From Trichoplax sp. H2 (taxonomy: Eukaryota; Placozoa; Uniplacotomia; Trichoplacea), in assembly GCA_003344405.1 (NCBI GenBank), contig NOWV01000233.1, positions 1 through 64,000 on the forward strand: a DNA stretch of 64,000 bases. The letters run 5' to 3'. The notes below the pieces were generated by a model that saw nothing but the letters and a program-made list of their open reading frames with translations, searched no databases and was not told the origin of the DNA. The translations under genes and the position numbers were made by a program. Each line of letters begins with the position of its first letter. Position 1 is the stretch's first letter. This document shows positions 33,522 through 46,130 of the stretch, one piece after another.

Positions 33522-36500
33522 CTATAAAGTTGAAATAAAAATTGTTATTGCGTTAAATATTCCATCAATCTAGATTAAAATCAATGTAAATCACACGTAA
33601 CAAATAACTAATATCGAACTGAGTATGATCAATTTTAAGAACATGCAAGAAATTATTTCATACAAACTCGCTTCATTCAGCAATAAAAAGAGATTTAGAA
33701 ATGAAAAGATTTATCTTGGAAGAACGACCAAGTTGATCCTTAGCTTATCACGATGGATACTAGCAATCGGGAAATTAAGTAAAACAGTTTCCTCCCATCT
33801 ATGAGCTATAAAAATTAATTTTACTGCTCTCTATACAATTCATGGGAAACCTTCTAGAGATGAAGTTAGGGATGTTGAGATGATTGTAATTATTCAACTA
33901 TGTTTGGTAGTCATCCATTTAGGGCAAAGAAGATGTTATGTTGATGGCGAACCTACAGTATATGGACTGCATATACTGTGCAGTGTCCAGTCAATAAATA
34001 GTACAGTATATACTGTACTTATAACTGTACTCATCAACCATGCTATACTGTATTAACCAATCCTAACTTTTAATATAATAATTATTCATTGTAAGATATC
34101 GAGTAGAGGGAATACACACGTTGGTATACTCATGCTATTCACTACATTAGGGAAAGAAATAGCAGTGTTCTTCCTCCAGCATGTTTCCTTCATTCATTCT
34201 TAACTGCAAAGGTTAACGTTGTCAATTTCAACGATCATCGATTCTATTTTACTTTGTACTTCCATACAGTAACAGGATGATGCGTAATGATGATCAAAAA
34301 TAGCTATCATGTTTACTAGAGTAAGGTCGAAAAATTCAACACATGGATAGCCCAATAGTAAAATCCATCGTGGTAAGCAAACTAATCATCAGCACCATTT
34401 AACTTTTTGGCAAGACTGAAATAGCCGTTTTACTTTGGTACTTACCCCTAGAAAAGAGAAAAAAATGAATTTTTAAAACCAACTCGCGAGGGAAAGGGAT
34501 AAACCAATGGAATGGAGTGATGGCTGTCGACTGCCGAATAGAATAACTCTACTCCCATCGACAACCTTTTTACATAGCTTATCTATGGCTAGATAATAAT
34601 GATTGTATAATCAGACAATAGGCAAAACAAGTATGATAGATAAAGCTATTGTGACGACAAGATTGTCATGGATATACTGTACTGTACTGTAATGTACAAT
34701 ACGTCGAGAGCCTGCTCAATGCTTCTACAGTAGTACTATAGTTTTGCCATGTCTGTCTCTCTTTTCTTGCTGCCAACATTTCAAATGAGGACATGCGTAA
34801 TGATCCAGCATTATACTGCATTTTAATTCGACTATTCGTTGAATTCATTAATTATTATTATTATTTAATACCGCATTAATCGATTGGGCTGCTAACATGA
34901 TGAGAAAAATTCTATAGTTCGCATCGTCGAGAGGGAAGTTGTGGATTATCACGATCATAATCAAGATGTAATCTTATCAGCAGAATTTGATGTAATACTA
35001 CTTCATGCTCATGTCAGCAGCTCGATTCAAGTTAGCTTATAGCAATACTGTATATTCATGATATTGAGCAAAGACTACTGGATTCTTTTATTTTCTAGAT
35101 AAGGAAAGATAGAAGCTAACTACTAGCGTTAGCAGCTTTTCAAGTTCAAGTTAACCTATTACAATATTCTGAATTTCTAGGAGTAGTTTTGTTGTCATAG
35201 ATTGTTCATTATTTAATTATCATTCTATTCAAAATTAACCTAGACTATTCATGACATCTAGGTAGAATCGTATCATAGCGAGTAGTCCCATTCAATATAC
35301 AGTACAGTACTAGGTTAGACAATCCTAAAACCAAACCGTGAAAAGGCCTATTTGTAATGCCTTTAGAACAGCACATGAGTTGTTACAGATTATATTATTT
35401 ACTATTATCAGATCGATCTAATTCCATTGGTAATACTGTACTGTACTCTAAATCATCAAGAAATCCATCAGAGACATCACATCACATCATACTGTGCTGC
35501 AAGCCTGATACCTGTACACTCAGTGTGTACAATGCGCAAAATTGTCTTTTAATGCTGAGTCCATTTCATGATACGAGCTTGGCAAATCCTACTGTACGCG
35601 TAGACGTTTATATCATGGATAATTTGACTAATTTCTTATTAGATAGACATCATAGGACGCCAATTGGAGAAGAAGTCGTGTCCAGATCGAGGGAATGAAT
35701 CGGTTTAGGGTTGGGTTATCAATCACGTGAGCAAGGTGGAGTCTCTCGCTATTGTACGCCTCCGATATCTTTCCTATTTGCTTTCAATCAATTAGCGATT
35801 ATCCCAAATCACGAGTAGTAGGAACAAATTAACCTTAAATTAAATATATAATCTTAAGGAGCTGCCCTAAGATGATATCCTTGGAATGTAGTTGTTTTTA
35901 TTTTATTATTATTATTTGCTATTCTCTCCCAACGGATAAGCATCAATGACGAACAAACTTCGTGGGCTCATACACGTAATGAATTAGTTAATAAATAAAC
36001 AATTGTCGTTCTTTTACTGTGCCAGCTAGAGAACAAGCAAAACAAATTTTTCCTTCTGTGGTTTGCCCAACGATGATGACACGCAAGTCTTGAATAAAGG
36101 AGACAGGCCAAAACTGAAAGGAGAGCTACTCCAGATGAATATTTGGATTGTCCTACTGTGCTAACTGCTTCACAACCTAAACCCTTCTTAATAATACTAA
36201 TTACAGTGTACTATTATTCACTATTATACTGAAATGAACGATAAAATATTGAACTTTTACTATACTTCATAGTCTAGACCATAGACTAAATGATGATCTA
36301 CAGTAAACTAAAGAAAGTTCAACGATACGCTTCTAATATTCATTGAATTAAAATCATTCCAATTTCAATCGAAATGAAGAGTCTGGGAATCTTTTCAAGC
36401 TAAACTAGCTATATTCGACATAACACAATCAACAAAGGGATTGTATGCAGCACTCGTATCGTTTACTCAACTATCGTCGATTTGACCATCAACAGCGGGA

Positions 36501-39500
36501 ACGGATACATAACTGAGTGTAAACGACTTGAAAATGTTCATTACTAACTAAAAAATTACGACTTATAGTACGCTTTTAAGTCTATTCTACTAGATTCTTT
36601 ATTAGCAATCTGGAGTATAGATTGCTTAATTCTTGCAGCATGTATAGTAGCATGAACGATCAGAAATCACTACTGGTCACTTCTGCACTCTGAGTAGTAA
36701 TCCGACATATGTACTGAGGCATGTGATTGAGCTATCAGCGATAATAAATCAGTCTTGAGCTTGCATCTCACACGAGCCCTCCAGACTTTGATGGTTGCCA
36801 TATCGGCAGTCCTATTGGATAACTTGGTCGACCACACAAAATATGTACATTATACGATAAAAAATAACTTACTTGTACAATGCAGTACAAAAATGAAATG
36901 AAAACAAATGCTTTCAAAATGGATAGCATTGCTCTAATTTCACTTAATAACTCTGCTACAGTAAAGTAGAATTAAACTAGCCATAGCGTTTAACTGCAAG
37001 CGCCTTTGCAATATCAAAGCAGCACGACCCTTTCCAATATTGTACTCTCAAATACTGGATCCTGTCCTTCTTTTTGAATCATGATTGTTTTAGTTTACAT
37101 TATTAGTAGCATTATTTGCCAGCTAGAGATCTTATGATATAGTATCAACAGAATGCCAAGATAAAAATATCGTAGGTAAAACTTTCACAATGTCAATATC
37201 CCACTGGAAAGTGGACAATACACGAAGCTTACTATCTCTTATGATTCTCGGCTAAAGTGACGATTTGAACAAGCAAAATGCCTGCTCGTATCTCGTAATC
37301 AATAGAAAAGAAAACCATTGACTTGTTCTTTACCATTAAATTCTATTCTGGAAGCAATAAAGCTACTATTAAACTATTAATCGTTCATTATCCGCGGATT
37401 AGGAAGTTGTAATTTTACCATCGATGTTCATGGATGATCTGAATTGATTTCTTTGTTCGCGATGGACAAGAATGTGATACCGATGATTTGATTTTTTTAA
37501 AGGCATGCACCCAACTAATTAAAAAGTGAATATTTTTTGTAAAAATAGTGCTCTAACTACGTTCTCATCGTAAGGAAAGGATCGCAGGGTGTTAATTTTA
37601 TTAACTGTAAATTGTCATGAAATTAGTCCGTATTTTCGTTAATGAGTACATTGTCAAAGAATTATCTAAACGTTAACGTTATCTAGGGTTGCCTGGAAGG
37701 GATTCGTCAGCTTTTATGTCCAATTGCAGCCATACATGCATCGTTTTGCATTAGCAATTAGTAGAAATTTTCCAAGGTAGTCCACTGTCGTGAATATAGT
37801 ATAAATCGCAATAGAAAATTTCACGATAAGCATGATTGATAATCTTATGCCACTAGAGCAGTTCATTTCTTACAACTAAACTGCAGCAGCTATGCAGTAA
37901 ATTCAATTCCTAGTATTCTTTAATAATGTAGTTTATATGTAGGTAAAGAATGTAGAAGGCGTATACTGTATATCAAAATGCTTTGTGTTTTTCAATCCTA
38001 TCACACGTAAACTAAACGACATCATAACACAACATTGCTTAAAAGACGCTTAATATTATCCAAATAAAATAGGCAATCTGTATATTCATAGTGAAAGTGT
38101 TTTAAAGGCTTTCAAAAGATCGACACTATAAAACTTGAAATCAATTTCGAAGAATAAGCCGTTTGACTCAATATAATACTGCATCACAAGTTTGATGATA
38201 CTACGGTAAGGCTTGCGATGTATGTACCTCGATAGAAGAATATGATATTCTCGAACGTGCTTGGTGATGATATTTCAAAGTAACGATATTTAAGCATTAC
38301 TAATGTGCAAGATTCAGTTCAACGTCATTTTACTTTATACACGTATTGCCAGGCAATTTACCTCGTATAGTTCATACAATACGTTGTACTGTATATCACT
38401 AGATACCAAACAATTTATTTATCCCATGTCCGAGTAATCTTGGTTAACAAGTTAAAATAACTAACTACGATGAGATTATTTCAGAAATTGATGAAATCAA
38501 AGTAGTTGTGACTCTGAATGCAATAATATTACCAACATGCTAGATGGCATTAAAAATGGTAACGATTGAAGATAGCAATTTATCTTCTAATACAGGAATA
38601 TGCAAATTACAACGGGATTTCAACTGAGGGCATATCTTGACCAAGTCAAGGAAATCGACATGAACGTATTTTCGATAATCAAGACGATGAAAATTAAATG
38701 ATTTAAGAATAAATGTTGCATTAGCAAGACTATAATACTACTGTACAGACATGCTTGATGATATCATTGGAAATGTGATACAAACTCTACATTAATTGTA
38801 CACGAATAACTTACTTTGAAATTTGCTCTAAATTTTGCGAACGGGAACGATTTCGAAATGGCCTAAGTAAACGGTTTGCCATGAATTGTAACTTACTTGT
38901 AGAAGACGATTACATCTTATGTACGAGCATTCATTATACCTCTCATGGATATTTATTTAGACAAGGCTATGGAGTAGAGTCTCGAATCAACTGCGCTATA
39001 GTACAGTAATGTAACCGAGGCTAGTATGAGCTGCATGGTGCAGAACAACATGGTTGAATGGTTCTTCTGGTGATTATTAATATTCATAAGTTGTCCCGCG
39101 CCAATATGCTAATCTTATGCTCTACTAGCAATATCACCACATTCTATTATAAGTAATAGTAGAATGCGAATATGCTTACAGTATGAAATGAAATGATTTT
39201 AAATACTGTCCAAACATCATTATCCAGTAACGGAACTGATTACTGAACAGGATTCGTTTCAATGAGAGTCTACCTCAACAAACTACTAAGCAATTGCACG
39301 GTCTTTAGCTAACTGAAATTTCGCAACTGCTACTTTACCACAGCTATTACCTATGCAGTGGCGATTGCAGATCATAGAATATGCTGTAATACTTTAATAT
39401 CAAAGCAGGAAATAGAAAGCCTGCTAAAGGCTTAGATGATGCACAATGTTTCTAAATTATCCATTACAATGTCATTTGTAACGTTTGGGCACTCGTTAGA

Positions 39501-40827
39501 GCAAATGAATAGAGAGAGAGAGATTTATACATGTTTTGCTGTCATCTACCACTTTAATCAATCCTACTAACTTTACAGTTCTATACAAGTATAATCAATT
39601 TCCATGTATAACTACGAAGGCATTATAATTTCATAATGTCCTTAACATCATTCAAAGATCACAATTTATCTATATGTAAAGGAAGACCTGTGATACCTCT
39701 AATATGATATTTTACGTTTACACCCATACCCGTATACTGTAGAAGAAAACCATTGCTTACTGTAGCTTTACAATATCTGTAGATAGCCTATCGTTACGTA
39801 TAGTAATTAAATTATTCTACTTGCAAAATAGAAGCTGTGATACTCCATGAAGTGATATACTGTATGGAAGCGCTAATATTTCTCTGGAGAAGTTCACTCT
39901 ATAATTCCAGTCAATCCAACAGTGATAGATTTCCATAGCAAACTAACAGGAATGCTGCAACATGTGTGGGTTGCATATTGCTGAATATTGGAATCAAAAT
40001 CATCCTACTTGCTAAATAGAAGCTTTATTACTCTTTGGCATGATATCCATTTGACTAATATCCTGTAGAGAAGTTCCTTCTATTCAATCCTGGAGTACCA
40101 CAGTATAAGTAGATCGAATTTTACTAAGTGCAGGAATAATTTATCAGCCTTCATAGCAAGTACCATCAGCATTTAGAAAGAACTACAGAAAGAATGGCAT
40201 TGGTGATCCATTTCATATGAACAACAATGTGCAAATATATATCTTTATTACAACTTTAGCTATTAACTATAACTATGTAGCAGGAAATTGCATAAATTAA
40301 GGTAAAGATTAAATCATATGCTGTATGAATATACTATAGCTAGTAGTCTATATATACTGTCAAGTCGTAAAGCAAGGGTATCACGACTACACAAATGCGA
40401 TAGTTCATAAAACAAAGAATCTATTGATCACTTTACTGTTAACACGCAAAGAAGGCATTGGACATGAACCAAATAACTGTAGAAGATCGCCAGTTAACTC
40501 AATCCTGCTTGATACAACATTATTTACAGCAAATTAATTTCAATTCATTTAAAAATAGAGTGTATATCATTTTACTTGTACAAATTAATTATCAATCTAT
40601 CATCTAGCAAGGCAGCTATGCTCCAATAATACTTTAATCAATAAAAACCGTTCATTCAGAATTCCAATCACGGCTGGTAATATTCAATCAACAGGTCGCG
40701 GCATATCACTGATGTATCACCAAAAGCCTCTGAGCTGAGCTGATAGACCTTATCACTGGCGATTAGTCTAGATGCAATCTAATGATCGGCTATAGCCGCA
40801 TCCATAGCAGTAATATGATGAATAGAA
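33522..40827. other. Gene-poor stretch with TACTGTA/TACAGTA motifs
   Basis: 7.3 kb between TRPA-B and the crotonase gene. I find no exon with recognisable protein similarity. Short self-complementary words built from TACTGTA/TACAGTA recur (about 33958-34050, 34675-34700, 35298-35310, 39000-39010, 40350). A diverged direct repeat (ACTTGC.AAATAGAAGCT) occurs near 39820 and 40007. The TRPA-B promoter should lie at the left end but is not recognisable. Confidence 0.6.
34000..34019. repeat. 20-base perfect palindrome
   Basis: AGTACAGTATATACTGTACT equals its own reverse complement. It sits in a cluster of TACTGTA/TACAGTA words about 480 bases upstream of the first recognised TRPA-B exon. It could be a binding site or part of a simple repeat. 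Confidence 0.85.
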
Positions 40828-41535
40828 TTATAACTTGGATTTTGGTGATTCATTTAGTAAATTATAGGCCTTGGCATATAAATCACGCTTAAACAAGCCC
40901 AAAGTAGCCCTAGGGTATTGCTTGTTCTCGCCCAATTGATGAATTAACTTTTTAGCAGATTGCATTAAAATTTCATGTGCAACACATTCATCGATAATAT
41001 TATCTTTTACAGCTTCTTCAGCTGTAAATCGTTTACCGAATAGCATAGCTTGGCGTAAAACACCATCATGTGAAAGCTTATCCTTAAGAACCTGTAGCCA
41101 TCCAGGAGCAAAACGACGATTAATAAAGACTTCATTTAACGACCACCATCCATGGTTTGTTCTCATCACTCTATAATCGTGTGCTAAAGCCAAGATGGCT
41201 CCAGCAGCAAAGGCATGCCCATTGATTGCTGCTACTGTCGGTATAGGAAAAGTTAATATTCTACCAATCAAGACACCACTCTCATACAGGGATTTTTGCC
41301 GTGTCGACTCACTTTGCTTGTTTAACCAATCCAAATCTAAGCCATTGCTAAAAAATTTTCCAGTCGATGTTGTAATGACAGCTTGAATATCAGATCGTGC
41401 TTCAATTTCATCTAATGCACGATTCATCGCTTGGGTAAAAGATAAATTAAATCGATTTTCACCAGCGTTCATTTTAATGATCGCAAATCGATCTTGATAA
41501 ATAACTTGCACAATCTTGCCATCCATCTCGATCAT
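40828..41535 (-). CDS. Peroxisomal crotonase-fold enoyl-CoA isomerase/hydratase-like protein
   Basis: Intronless 235-residue member of the enoyl-CoA hydratase/isomerase (crotonase) superfamily. It most resembles short single-domain enoyl-CoA delta isomerases, which shift double bonds during beta-oxidation of unsaturated fatty acids. Visible: beta strands leading to the oxyanion-hole segment GKFFSNGLDLDWL (about residues 59-71); the second oxyanion segment INGHAFAAGAILALAHDYRV (about 104-123); and WSLNEV, whose Glu is the likely catalytic base of isomerases. The C-terminus is SKL, a canonical type 1 peroxisomal targeting signal, so action in peroxisomes is predicted. The substrate is not determinable here. 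A second ATG lies three codons downstream of the chosen start. Its lack of introns contrasts with every other gene in the window. Confidence 0.92.
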   Translation of the reverse strand: MIEMDGKIVQVIYQDRFAIIKMNAGENRFNLSFTQAMNRALDEIEARSDIQAVITTSTGKFFSNGLDLDWLNKQSESTRQKSLYESGVLIGRILTFPIPTVAAINGHAFAAGAILALAHDYRVMRTNHGWWSLNEVFINRRFAPGWLQVLKDKLSHDGVLRQAMLFGKRFTAEEAVKDNIIDECVAHEILMQSAKKLIHQLGENKQYPRATLGLFKRDLYAKAYNLLNESPKSKL

Positions 41536-42085
41536 TTTATTCGACCATCCAGTAGTTATAAATCAGCAAGGAGGAGAAACCTTGTCGGGATTCAATGCTC
41601 ATTAACTATAGCGCTATGAGGACCGATCGTACTGCTATGATTCTCAAGCAGAAGCGTTGTTGATATGAAATGACCCATCTCATCACTGCTGTTGAAGTCA
41701 TACTCTGTTAACAAGAAACTATTTTAGAACAGTACCCTATGGAAGGGGGAAGCAAAAATACTTCGTGAGTCTGCGCGATGTAAAATGCTGAATAACCGTG
41801 ACCTACAAATTAATATTTTGTCGATAATCAGAAGAATTGTTGACGATTACTTCTACAGTACCAGCCTTTCTTGATCATTTAGGTTAGCCATTCCTTCTTG
41901 CATACAAGATAATTTATCAGACCACGAGTCCAGCAGGATATCCTACGGATTAGTAACAGGTAAAGTCTATTCGATTGCATTGATTAAGGAAGAAAACAGC
42001 GCTTGTTTACAAATAATTTGGACTATTTCATCAGTTTAAAAAATTATAGTTGAAATCATCACAAAGGTCGAGACTACTAGAGGAA
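41536..42085. other. Divergent intergenic region (putative shared promoter)
   Basis: 550 bases between the start codons of the minus-strand crotonase gene and the plus-strand DsbA-like gene. The head-to-head arrangement means both promoters lie here. I see no clear TATA box or coding sequence. Confidence 0.6.
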
Positions 42086-43936
42086 ATGGGTAGCACCAAA
42101 CCAACTATCAAAATTGACATTACATCCGATACGATGTGTCCATGGTAAGTTAAAAACGTTGTATGAGTTCACAGTTGAGAAAGTTGCTCATTCTTCCTGA
42201 ATCGATGCAGAACAGATCATTGTATAAAACTGTAACCAAGACGAGGACGATGAACCGTAGTAGTGTAATAATGATGTACGAGATAAATAGATGCAATAAA
42301 AAGTAACTTTTAAGGATAATAGACAAGATACTATAGCTTAATTCATCGCTATTTGGCAACGAGCAATCAAAATTTGATCAACATACATCAATCTTTATAA
42401 AAATTACAATTAAAACTAGTCTATCCCATTCAATCATGGCCTTGTCGTACGATATCCGTAACTTTATCAAGTTATGTCGTATTATCAATCATCTTTACTA
42501 TTGCAAATGAATGAATCTCTTCGGTGCGATTATCCGGAAACTGTGAGAGTAGGCATGATACCGGCTTTAACTTCATCCACAAATCATAATATGAACGTAG
42601 CTAAAATAGAATAAATAATAGTAAACAAGACACTTAAGCTAAAGTCATGGATGCCATGCAACTGGTATTCAACAGTTGATCAACACCTACTAATCCATTC
42701 GATATAGACTGTTGCCACAGTTCAGTTAATTTAAAGCTAATCTGCCAAGTACAATCATACCCTATTTCCACAAGGTAAACTTCATCAGAATTTTTCAGTG
42801 GTGTCAGATTGTATGCCATTTTATAATAGTTGCTTTTGAGGATTATCCGGAAGCTGCAACTGCAATTGTCCCATGTTCGAGTTATCATTGGATTCTGCTG
42901 TAGGACATTCAGCAACAATGATGATTTGATATCGTTGCAGCCCTTACATAAAAAATGGCTAGTTATTAATATTTTGTATCGAATAAGATCAACTTTTGTG
43001 ATGAGTGTACGAGTAAATTATTGATTTATATTCTGTACGATTGCTAGTTGCATAAAACTTTACTGCTATAGCCCTGACTATCTATAGAACCAGTGAATAG
43101 TAAAAATTAAGTGATGAGACTCAAATCATTTCAATTTTTCTTGAACTGCAACTTGATTTTCAATCTTGGATAGGTGTTTCGTTGGTAAAAGGCACCTAGA
43201 AACTGCCATGAAAGACTTTGAATCTACCTTTGAATTCGATATTGAATGGAAGCCATTCCTTCTAAATTCGAATACACCTGAAGAAGGAATACCAGTATTA
43301 GAATATCTAGCACAACGCTATGGCCAGCAAGTAGCTGATGATGCCCGTAATGGAACATCATCTTTGATTGCCGCTGGACGTAAAGTGGTAAATATCATCA
43401 TGATATATTAATTAAAGATAAATTGCTCTTACTGGTAAATATTGCAATTATCGCCAAGAAAGTTGTCATGTTATCTTCATAATTGCTTTGATTCCCTGTA
43501 TTAAATTGTAGAGTTATTCTTCTGTCGGTAGGGCCTTAACTTCGACTCAAATCGCAAATTTGTCAACTCGATTCGGTCTCATTGCTTATTAGATTATGCT
43601 AGAACAGAGAAAAAGCAAAATCAGTTAGCTGAGCTATTATTTCAACGATATTTTATCGACGGTAATAACATTAACGATGTAAAAGTACTTTTAGATTGTG
43701 CAAAAGAAATTGGTTTAAAGGCGGAAGAGGCTAAAAAGAGTTTGCAAGATAAAGAAAGGCGAAAGAAAATAATCGAAGAAGCAAAAGTGGCAACTCAAAA
43801 TCAAATTCATGGCGTACCACATTTCGTAATAAGTTTAATTGGCGACCAACATGGTAAAGCTATGCCATTACATGGATGTCAGCCCATTGAGATGTTTCGA
43901 CGAGTATTCACTAGCATTAAGGGGCGAATGATATAA
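42086..43936 (+). CDS. DsbA/FrnE-like thioredoxin-fold oxidoreductase
   Basis: Exons 42086-42144, 43174-43387 and 43532-43936 join in phase to 225 residues. The N-terminus ISSDT-like strand leads to M-C-P-W-C-F-V-G-K-R, the CPWC active-site motif of DsbA-family proteins related to FrnE and 2-hydroxychromene-2-carboxylate isomerases. Further on, VLEYLAQRYG and an insert of alpha helices are followed by GVPHFVI, containing the expected cis-proline before the last strand. No signal peptide is apparent, so a cytosolic or organellar thiol oxidoreductase or glutathione-linked role is likely; the substrate is unknown. Intron 1 splits the Trp codon between the two active-site Cys residues (TG|G). An AATAAA at 43942-43947 lies only six bases past the stop. 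Confidence 0.9.
42145..43173 (+). other. Intron 1 of DsbA-like gene
   Basis: 1029-base intron. It contains two similar words (GATTATCCGGAARCTG near 42530 and 42842) and a chance 94-codon minus-strand frame. No supported exon. Confidence 0.75.
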
Positions 43937-46130
43937 AATAGAATAAATCCACATGATGCTCGGGATTTTCTAATCTGTAGAGTAGGGTAAATTTATCAAT
44001 CAACACACTACATATGATTTCAGTATCTATAATTAATCATTAACTTCCTATTGCGAAGTAGTATTTCATACTTGATTTAGTATGCTTAATTTGATGACTA
44101 ATTCATATCATCTATTTGATTATTTGTAAGCCACAACACTTTCACTTAAAAACAAACTGCAATCTTCAAGATTAGAATTTGGATAACACAACTACCACAA
44201 TGCCTTTCTACTTTATGATAGACGTTATAAATTAGCTACTTATTTGATTGATGTGATAAGATGTCCGTTAGTATTTATAGGATGCCGTTGTAGAACGTTA
44301 TTTTCATTGTTCTCTATTTAGTATCTATAATAAACTTTAGTCCAGCACTCACTCCAGTGAAGTCTTCTAACTGTGCGTTACAGTAAATCCTTAAAAAAGT
44401 AATCGTAGCACTTCCTTATAGCTTTAAAATAAATTTCTATCACTGCTGCACTTGATTATTCAATTCTGTGCAGGTTTAATATCAAGCTTATAAATTAATA
44501 CTATAAAGTACCGTAACCGATGTTTGCAACGATGTTACTGCCAATTTCTTTAAAATCTCTTGACTAGAATAATGTCAAGCCATGAAATTCATAATTTATT
44601 GACGTTCACGGTATTTTGCAAGAAGTCTCAGTATATTTACGGCTACCTCAACTAGATATTAAGCGACTTTCCTGCCAATGTAGAACATAAGAGCATTCAG
44701 GCACGATCTAAATTTCTAAGTAACCTATTAAAAATCATTCATCTGAATAATCTTGCCGGATGATTGACTGCATGCTACACTTATAAGCGGCAATACACTC
44801 ATTATGTAATGAAGCCTTCTTGCTGTCCTATTCGGCATTATCCGCCACGGTAGCTTTGCTGAAACATTTAAAAGCAAGAAAGGACTAAATCTATTTACTT
44901 GATAAAGGCTTTATAGGATCGTTGTGCTACAATGCTATTAATTTGTAACGATTACATTATAGCGCGAACAGATTTATCATAGTTAAACTGATTGATGTGA
45001 ATTAATGGTCAGTGTTACCCATCTGATAAAGGAAACATTCGAAGGTTTCATCACTACTTCTGTGATGCTATCTGTTTTATGGAAACTACTCAATCTTTTA
45101 TCGCTAACGCAGAATTACACAATCAGTAGAAATTGAACGTTAGGTACGAAAACTATCGTTATCAGCCTGTAATTCTCGCAATAATTCTTATAAGGGATAA
45201 AAGCAGAAGAAATTTACTAGAATTCAGTGTAGAAATCATCAGCTCAACCTTATCCCTATATGCTGTGAGGATTGCGATGAGGAATCGTAAGATTATTTGC
45301 AGTTACATGCAATACTATTCTAGTAAATGATATAGTTATAGTAGGTCAGACAAATTTCCTTAGGCTAAACTAGTATTAAAAGATATAAGATTAGCCAGTA
45401 AAGAAGAAAGAGAAAAGATCCTGCATCACTAGCTATTGTTTTGATCCTTGTAACTAGTGTAACTAGTATTACATGGTACATAATTCTTCAGCAATGCCTA
45501 AAGCACTCGATGTCACAATCCATCGCGCTACTCTTGGCTCAAAACATTACAATAATAATATTCATTCTATATAGTCCATAAAAGTGTTTTATTTATTCAC
45601 ATAAAATTTTTAAATCATGCTAATAGTTCTTTATGCCGCAAATAATTTAATTTAATCTACGAGATTTACCAACATATTCTGCCATCATTAATTGAAGCTG
45701 CAGTCATGATTAGTTTTTAGTACATTTATCTAAATGTATCTCTCAATTATGATTTAAATTAGCAGTATTAATACTCCTGCATTATATTAGTTTGCAAGCA
45801 TAGAACTAAGAATTTCTCCAGGTATTTATTCGGCTATCAGACAAGTAGTGGTTAGGAAGTATATACTCGGTAGTAAGAAATAATGTGGCTATGAATTTCT
45901 TTTAATGTATTGCTTTGTGTAGGATAATTACCCGTTTTTTTTAACGGGAACTTTGCTAGTTCTATTAATTGACTAATAACCCTAAGTCTGTACTTTAATT
46001 CTGGCACTTCAATTATGGGAATGTCCACTTAAAACCAAATGTTACTTATGAAAGATACTGCAAATGATAACGAAGTAAAGTTGACATAGGATCTTCATAA
46101 TCCTCTAAAGACATATTAAAACATTGGGTT
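43937..46130. other. Convergent intergenic region with dispersed repeat fragments
   Basis: 2.2 kb between the 3' ends of the DsbA-like gene and the minus-strand aspartic protease-like gene. A segment about 44230-44400 resembles part of TRPA-A intron 1 (about 16650-16800). An AATTACCCGTT/AACGGG hairpin lies at 45926-45949. No exon seen. Confidence 0.6.
45926..45949. repeat. AATTACCCGTT/AACGGG hairpin motif
   Basis: Inverted arms CCCGTT and AACGGG around a T-rich spacer. A closely similar hairpin occurs at about 17258-17282, and a single-arm copy at about 16661-16670, both in TRPA-A intron 1. Likely fragments of one dispersed element. Confidence 0.6.

Noticed and set aside
35357-35698. Plus-strand open frame of 113 codons in the gene-poor region
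   Set aside because: No recognisable domain, low-complexity flanks rich in TACTGTA words, no splice partners and no paralogue; a frame of this length can occur by chance.
40828-41535. Bacterial contamination as the source of the intronless crotonase
   Set aside because: The SKL peroxisomal signal, AT-rich codon use like its neighbours and flanking animal genes argue for a resident nuclear gene.
42634-42918. Minus-strand 94-codon frame inside intron 1 of the DsbA-like gene
   Set aside because: Antisense and intronic, with no family pattern; not supported as a gene.
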